From Podaxis mareebaensis (lineage: Eukaryota > Basidiomycota > Agaricomycetes > Agaricales > Agaricaceae), in NCBI GenBank assembly GCA_018524725.1, contig JAEUWP010000586.1, positions 124,001 through 188,000 of the forward strand: DNA of 64,000 nt. Reading direction: 5' to 3'. Under the pieces are notes generated by a model. It worked only from the letters and a program-made list of their open reading frames with translations. It was not told where the DNA came from and searched no databases. The translations under genes were made by a program, and so were the position numbers. Shown in pieces: positions 57,905-64,000 of this stretch (the stretch's first letter is position 1; the number at the start of each line of letters is the position of its first letter).

Positions 57905-58951
57905 ATGGCTACTCTTCGGTGCGTGCTCATCCGTATCCTATCACCTCCTTCCTGATCTATGTGTCTAGACGCATCCAAAAGGTCACTCCCTTTCAGGCCT
58001 AAGTACAAAGATTTCGGTTAATGGTAGAACTTAACAGGAAATTGCTGATATCAAGAACAGACCGATCGAGGTATGTATTTCCCTCCCCACGCCGGGCCAA
58101 TTGAATCTATATCTACAACCGTGTACAGGGTGTTACGGTAGATCCTCAGGAGGACAACTTGTTCGAATGGAAGTGCTCTATCAAGGGTGCAGTGCGTCCA
58201 TTGCCACTCCAAGTTCCCCGCGTTCTCGCGTCTAACAAATGAACGCACATTCGTTTGCTTTGTCATTACTACCCTCGTACCATGAACCACCTCGCCTATC
58301 TACTCTAGCCCGATTCGCCATACAAGGGTGGTACGTTCCACTTTACCCTTAGCCTGCCAGCCAACTTTCCTTTCAAGGCTCCAACGGTGTGTCACTCCTC
58401 CACGATGGTTCTACGTCTCACATTCAACTACAACATGTACCCTTGTTTTCCTATCTACGTGCATCTTACGATAGGTTACGTTCGCAACCAGGATCTATCA
58501 CCCTGGAATCAACGAGGAAGGTGCCATCTGTGTTCCCATTCTGCGGGACGAAGTATGTCTTCCTGCCCTTCGTGCGTATTCCATTCAAGTCTGATGTCCG
58601 CCTTTAGTGGAAGCCGACTGTGACGCTTGCGTCTGGTGTGTATATTGTCGTCCTTGCGTTCGGCTACTCCTTTTTCTGATTGCATATCTATCCAGTGCTC
58701 GAGATAATCAAGGAAAAGGTCAATAACCCGAGCGCCGATGATCCCTTTGAACCCGAAATCGCTGCGGTAGGTCTGATGAGAATTCCACGGCCTATGTCGT
58801 GGCTTATTGGTGGTATTTCTTTATAGGTCTTGAAGAACGACAAGTCTAAATTCACGGCCACCGCAAAGGAGTGGGTCAAGAAGTAAGCCCCTGAATACAC
58901 TGTTCCGTCGGCCGAGTCATTGACCCTTTCATACGCAGGTATGCGTCGTAA
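57905..58951 (+). CDS. Ubiquitin-conjugating enzyme E2 (Ubc4/5-like) with HPG in place of HPN
   Basis: Ten tiny exons give a 148-residue protein that is just the UBC fold, the normal size of class I E2s. It reads [73 protein letters not shown] and ends EWVKKYAS. The catalytic Cys is residue 86 (in GAICVPI), and the motif ten residues before is HPG (76-78) rather than HPN. The WKP after the active site recalls UBE2L3, while the ends recall Ubc4/5. Each exon junction restores frame and known E2 blocks, so the Gly is not a splice error. An extra donor-like GTACGT at GGTG^GTACG lies inside an exon and is not used. Confidence 0.88.
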
Positions 58952-60927
58952 TCATCTGGATCATCGATGGGACGTCTTCCCCCCCCCTACACTACGTTCA
59001 TCGGACCCTCTTTTTCGCCTTGCCTCCTTAATCAGGTTAATTGAACCCGCGTAATCAATCCGTTATCGCATCCTTCTCAATGCATCTATTCCGCATACAA
59101 GCCGTGTTAATGTTTCATCTTGTCTGGTTTCTGGGAACGCTCCTTCTTCATAGAGACGCCTCGGCAGCGAAATAGAAGGGACCTGGAAAGTTCCTTCTAG
59201 GGTGGCGTTGAAATTGCCTTGCCGTTAAGGCCATAAGATCAGCAGAGTTCCGAGTGAGGATGCCGATGACTTCATCATTCATTGTTGGACATATGTTCCA
59301 TGTTCAGCTTTACGGAATGCAATGGACATTCTGATGAATACCTGGGAGGATCTCACAAGGTTTGGCGATATGTTACGGCTATGTCCAAGTTCAAGCGGTA
59401 AGTGACAAGCGGCACGCCAGTCAAGAGAACGGCTTCGGAGAAAGCATACATCGCCGTAGGATGCCAACCATTGTCAGGGGTCAGTGCTTCCAAGTTGCCC
59501 GTCGTCGATCATTCCTGAACTTCGGCAGGATCAAGAGCGCCCCACACCCCCGACTAGCTGGCTCAGCAATCAGAGACAAGAACAAGATAAGCTCGATTCA
59601 TTAGGGACGTTGGGAAAATATAGGTCATTTAAGCTATCTGGCCTCGAGGCATTTTTCCGGGTTCCGCGAATATTTCTGTTTCGCGGCAGATTCTGGCAAT
59701 GCGGGCGCCAGGCTCTGCAAGTTGGAATTGTCGTAATTGTTCCTTCTGAGAGTCGTTGACAGATATCATATGTTCACGTCAATCATGATTGTGCTAGTCC
59801 GATTTTAGGTGGGCTTGGTGCAGTCAATCGTCCTGTGCTTTCTCGCTGTCACCGAGAGGTCGTTGGAGGTGGGCTGGAGGTACTTCGGTTCCATTTAGAG
59901 GTGTAATTATGGCTATTTTGGAGGATGACACTGGTCGTGAGAGTCCCGGGTGCAGCCAGGATGCATTGCGAGAGATATGAAAGCAGGTTGGGGTCATTCG
60001 TCCGCTATATGCGCAGGACTAGAACCCAGTTAATAGTTCGTGAAGTAGAACTATGACTGACCAAATAGGTTTGTCCAAAATGGACATTTGATTTTCTGGC
60101 ATATGTTTTCCGTTAACGGAAGAGTCCCGTGGTTACACTGATCTACAACAACAGGGGCAAGCGAGGCCGTGTTACTCACATCTTCCGGTCGACATAGACC
60201 AACATATACCACGGCCCTGTGTCCAACAACACCTCCGCGCCGTTCCAGAAACACAACTTCTCTTCTGATCAATAAGATATCTACCTGCACGCCTATTTTC
60301 GTACCCTCACCAGAAACGGGCCCCCCTCGTGTACAACACGTTGTCTTTCCAAATCCGTCTCTCCTGCTATCTCCCTTTACACATTTACGGTTCAAAGCCG
60401 CATTTTCGAGATCACCCGGCTGCGCATAGGATCGGCCAGCATTTGGAGGAAATATCGATTAGGCCGGGCATATCGAGCGGTCTGTTCATCAAGGAGCGCT
60501 TTTGAGAAGGAACGCCCGGAATTTGGTGCATTCTTGCTAGTGCCCACGGTTCCGAGGCCAAGCCAAATAGGACTTGAAGGCGGCTGTTCCGCTATCCAAA
60601 ACATACCTAGCCGTTCGATTGTCCACTCCTCGGTTCGCTCCTTTGGTAATAATCAAGTGCGGTAGAGGCCAACGTATACGGAGCAAAGTCTCGTAGGGAA
60701 AGAGTATAGAGAGAAGGCAAAAAGGAAAGAGGAGCCCGACATAGTGTTGGGTCATCGCCGTCGGAAGGAATTCACAGAAGAAGGATAGAAGGAGGGGAGG
60801 ATCTTGCCAGCTAGTGACAGTGGCTGAGAAGCAGTGGAGTCCCTCGTTTATATCGCACCGAACTGCATCTGGAGAGAAGGAACGAAAGGAGGAGAATAGG
60901 TAGAGAGAAGAGGGATTTGGCGGAAAA
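58952..60927. other. Gene-poor region
   Basis: About 2 kb with no recognised gene. Two dyads lie close together: TGTCCA-AAA-TGGACA (60072-60086) and the perfect palindrome TTCCGTTAACGGAA (60108-60121). The last few hundred bp would be the promoter of the serine-rich gene. Confidence 0.4.
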
Positions 60928-63900
60928 ATGCATCGCTTCAGGTACGTACAGGTTGATTCTTGGTTCTTGCTTTTTGTTCGTGGTTCTCTGTTTCTCCGCT
61001 TCATCTGCCGTGCTGTGTGTGCGTGCCATTTTACCCTTTAATTTTTTTCTGTTTTTCCGGGTGGTGGTGCTTCCCTGAAACTAGTGGAGTTGGAACCTGG
61101 ACATCGTGTTCCTTCGAGTCGAGTTGGGCGTCGGGGAATTGCTGTTTGGCGGGGTTACATACTTTTCAATTGTCCCTGCCGTTAGCGCCATCGCGCCATT
61201 TTACAACACCAACACCCTTGCCCTACATCTTCTCTCATCCCACCGTCGACGCATAATATTCCGAGCCAGGATCAGAACCAAAGAGCGTCAGGCAGGCAGT
61301 AGCACATCACCTTAATTCATTTCATCATACCCTTTTCCTCTCTTTATAATTGCCATTCTCGTCCTCCATCCCGATCTACTTGCCTTGCTCCGCTCGTACC
61401 ACAACACGCGGTATACACGTTCAACCCGAAAAAGTATCCCCGCGCTCACAGTCTACCAAGATTGACTTCATTCCCCCCCAAATCTCCCTTACGTTCGCTT
61501 CCTATTGCCCATTCCTGTAACAAGCCAGCTCAGGAAATAACGGCGTTTGCCAGCGGTTCTTGTGGTTCTGCGTCCCTTACTTGCCGGGTTATACCTATTG
61601 ACGCTATTTCATTCCCCGTTCATTTCATCGACAACCTTCTCTCTCCTGCTGCCTCTCTCCTTAGTCTTCTTTCCTTTCGCCTCCGCACACATCGCTTCGA
61701 GGAGAGATATTAGAACGGACACTCCGTTCGTTCCAACCTTCGTTGAATTTCCACCAACCGTTCATTGTTATCCACGTCGCTACTTTCTTTATTCCTAATT
61801 CGTCTACTTGTCCGTCTTTGTCTCCCTTTTTTCCCTCATTGTTCTCTCCCAGTGGAAGTTAGCTGACTCCCGCTTCATTTGTCTCGTTTTCCAGGAAAAA
61901 GTCTGACGCCAAACGAGGCCAGGTGCCAGCGACACCTCCGGGTCAAAACCAGATCCTTGAATCACCATCCTCCGGATTATCGCCCGTTCTTACCAGTCGA
62001 AACCAAATCCAACAACCAACCCATCCATCACCGCATTCTCCAACACTACCCCACCCTACTCGAGACACACCATCTCCTGGTTTTTTGCCACGTATACCAC
62101 CGAGTGATTTTCGGGCGTCAGTGATATTACCAGAGTGCGTGATGGTGTTTCCTGTTACTCTCTTGGTCTAGCTGACGAATGTTCTTGCCATGTTTCTTCC
62201 CTCCTATTTGATAAATAACCTCTTCGTGACTTTGATCTCATTTCGTACTTGGAATACGTCATTGCTCATTGCTGCCGTTGGGATAATCGTGGAAATCCTT
62301 CCATTGCCATCCCTTGTCCACTCGTCGTGACGCGTGGTTTCCTGACGCACCTTTAACTCAACACCGCACAGATTCTCGCAGCAGTTTCCAGTGCTACGTT
62401 CGGGAGCCCAAATCACCATTGAGGATATCAAAGGTCGACTCGCGAACCAACGTGCACGAGGAGCAGTACACCAAGTTACAGAAGAAGAGGAAGATATGAT
62501 TCTCGACGCTCTACGGTTTCGATCTCGAGGTTCATCGAGCAGCGCTCAACGGTCTCAGGAGACGCTTTCGACAGACAACCAGGATAAGCAGTCCCTATCA
62601 TCGAATGTCACTGCATCGCCGAGCAGTAGTCGATCGAAGCGCTACAGCAATAATTTGTTTGGGTCAGGGAGGTTGAGGGATTACGCATATATGAGGAGTA
62701 TGACCTCGGGAAGGAGTAAAGTGAGCTCGGCGAGTACGAGTAGTACGCATACGGCGTCGATTACACCGACGGAGTCGTCCGTTGCTGCTGGAAGGATAAA
62801 TTCCGTGGCAGAGAGCACGAGCAATTCGAGCTTGAGGCCGTCGACGCCGGAAGGGACAACGTCGACCTCGAGCATCTTGTCGTCGTTCCAGGCCAGCCCG
62901 ACTCCACCACGCCTGGAGAGGGGGAGTGTAGCTGCGTCGAGTTCGAGTAATTTGTCAAGTATTGGGACTGGCACAGAGGAGAGTTCGTCTGCGTCAGGTG
63001 CTATACATATAGCTTCGGCTATCGAACACAAATTGGCTAGGACGATGGATCCGGCGGCGCTGAAGAGGGCATCGTTGGCTTTGCAGGAGGTCATCAAGGA
63101 GTTGGAGGATGAGACTGAGGATGAGATTGTTTTACCACGTTCTCATACCCCGCGCGGTGTTGTTGACGAAGTGTCTGATGCGGTAAGTAATTGTTCTTAC
63201 CCTTATACCTATTCCCTATTGTCCTTGTTTGATGATGGGGACTGACCTTGTTTTTGTTTGTTCTCGTATTTTATGCTCGTTCGCTCTTGTCTGGACGCCA
63301 CTTACCTTGCCCGCATCCAAACAATATGGAAATCCGATATCACAAATGTGCCATCGTTTCTCGGGGACTTGGCACCGACACTGCCCCCGCGGACTTTGTC
63401 ATCACTTCCAACCGGCTTCGCATCCGCCAGCGCGACAGCCATTCATCTTTCGAAGCTGGTTTGGCTGTAACAGCAGACAAGCAGGTCCCATCCGAAGAGC
63501 GGCGCACCTCACCATTGCCTTCACGCATTCTCCCAGGTTACATTCCGGGCATGAACCGCCCTATGACACCCCGTGACTTTGACCTCGATGACCGCTCTCA
63601 CTCCACCACCCCCCGTGCGACTTCCCCGATCATGAACACCTTTACTGATCCTGTTTCGCCTTCGCCGCCCACTGGAACGAGCGGTCTGTTAAGAAGAGAA
63701 TCGATCTCGGCATCGACTGTAAGGCAGAGCCCGAGGCCTGGGACACCATCGTTGTTTTTACAAAGGAGTCCGAGTTCCAATGGTCGACACACGCCTGATG
63801 ATGGAATGAGGAAAGGAGGGGATGCGATTGAGTTTGAGAGTCCGTTGAGCTCGACGCTGTTGGCAAGGAGGAGGCCAATCTCACCGTTAACGGGTCTTGC

Positions 63901-64000
63901 TGCGTCGGCGTCTACTGGGTCGTCTAGCAACGCGACTTCCTCGAGGCCCAGCACACCGTCTAATGTCATCTGGCAACCCAGCCTCAGTGGAAGTATGGGT
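60928..64000 (+). CDS. Large serine-rich hypothetical protein, 5' part
   Basis: Exons at 60928-60941, 61895-62134, 62372-63182 and 63431 to the window edge join in one frame (about 545 codons so far). The 14-nt first exon (MHRF plus two bases) ends at a consensus GTACGT donor and, across a 953-bp intron, joins G at 61895 to give MHRFRKKSDAKRGQVPATPP. A short ordered-looking block (VLRSGAQITIEDIKGRLANQRARGAVHQVTEEEEDMILDALR) is followed by Ser/Thr-rich low complexity, a helix (ALKRASLALQEVIKELEDETEDE) and a Pro/Ser-rich stretch with PGYIPGMNRPMTPRD. I recognise no family. The first-exon assignment is the weakest step. The gene runs off the right edge. Confidence 0.55.

Overview
The window is nuclear DNA from a filamentous basidiomycete, most likely an Agaricomycete. 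Almost every gene is split by many introns of about 46-70 nt with GT..AG ends and CTNAC-like branch sites. There are leucine-rich F-box genes of the type expanded in mushrooms, and several best-recognised products are fungal (Sip5, Shq1, Ssb-type Hsp70, fungal-type Trp2). No rRNA, convincing tRNA, CRISPR array or intact transposon was seen. All gene models were spliced by eye from conserved protein blocks and splice signals, so small internal shifts are possible.

Layout, left to right. 0-9 kb: the 3' end of glucosidase I (GCS1), a PAP2 lipid phosphatase, an F-box gene, a 2.2-kb gene-poor stretch, kinetochore SPC24, and a second F-box gene. 9-21.4 kb is a dense housekeeping block: CAF-1 large subunit and RFC2 (divergent), Ssb-type HSP70 and mitochondrial uS2 (divergent), anthranilate synthase TRP2 (convergent with uS2m, 10 bp between stop codons), and SHQ1 (divergent from TRP2). 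21.4-27.6 kb is gene-poor, with one secreted CE5 cutinase/acetylxylan esterase and a foldback repeat. 27.6-32.1 kb holds an SLC35F6-like transporter and an arrestin-like adaptor. 32.1-37.5 kb is gene-poor. 37.5-44 kb holds the SIP5 RING-like gene and a SERCA-type calcium pump. 44.5-48.1 kb holds two tandem secreted double-psi beta-barrel proteins. 50.2-58.9 kb holds a lysine-rich orphan, an FMP25-like RCC1-repeat mitochondrial protein, a small single-pass membrane protein, the COMPASS subunit ASH2/BRE2, and a divergent ubiquitin E2. 60.9-64 kb holds the 5' part of a large serine-rich gene that runs off the edge.

Functional links. Four divergent pairs share short intergenic promoters (CAF1A/RFC2, SSB/uS2m, TRP2/SHQ1, ASH2/E2). 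CAF-1 and RFC act together at replication forks, and their shared 164-bp promoter holds three MCB-like ACGCGN sites, which suggests G1/S co-expression. The SERCA promoter has a TGACGTGG element, which fits ER-stress control. The most unusual signals are an E2 whose HPN motif reads HPG, a 241-nt AG-free stretch marking a distant-branch-point intron, a 953-bp first intron behind a 14-nt coding exon, a 12-nt microexon, competing GC and GT splice donors in the arrestin gene, and the tandem barrel genes with a shared C-terminal tail. I found no evidence for a clearly new multi-gene system.
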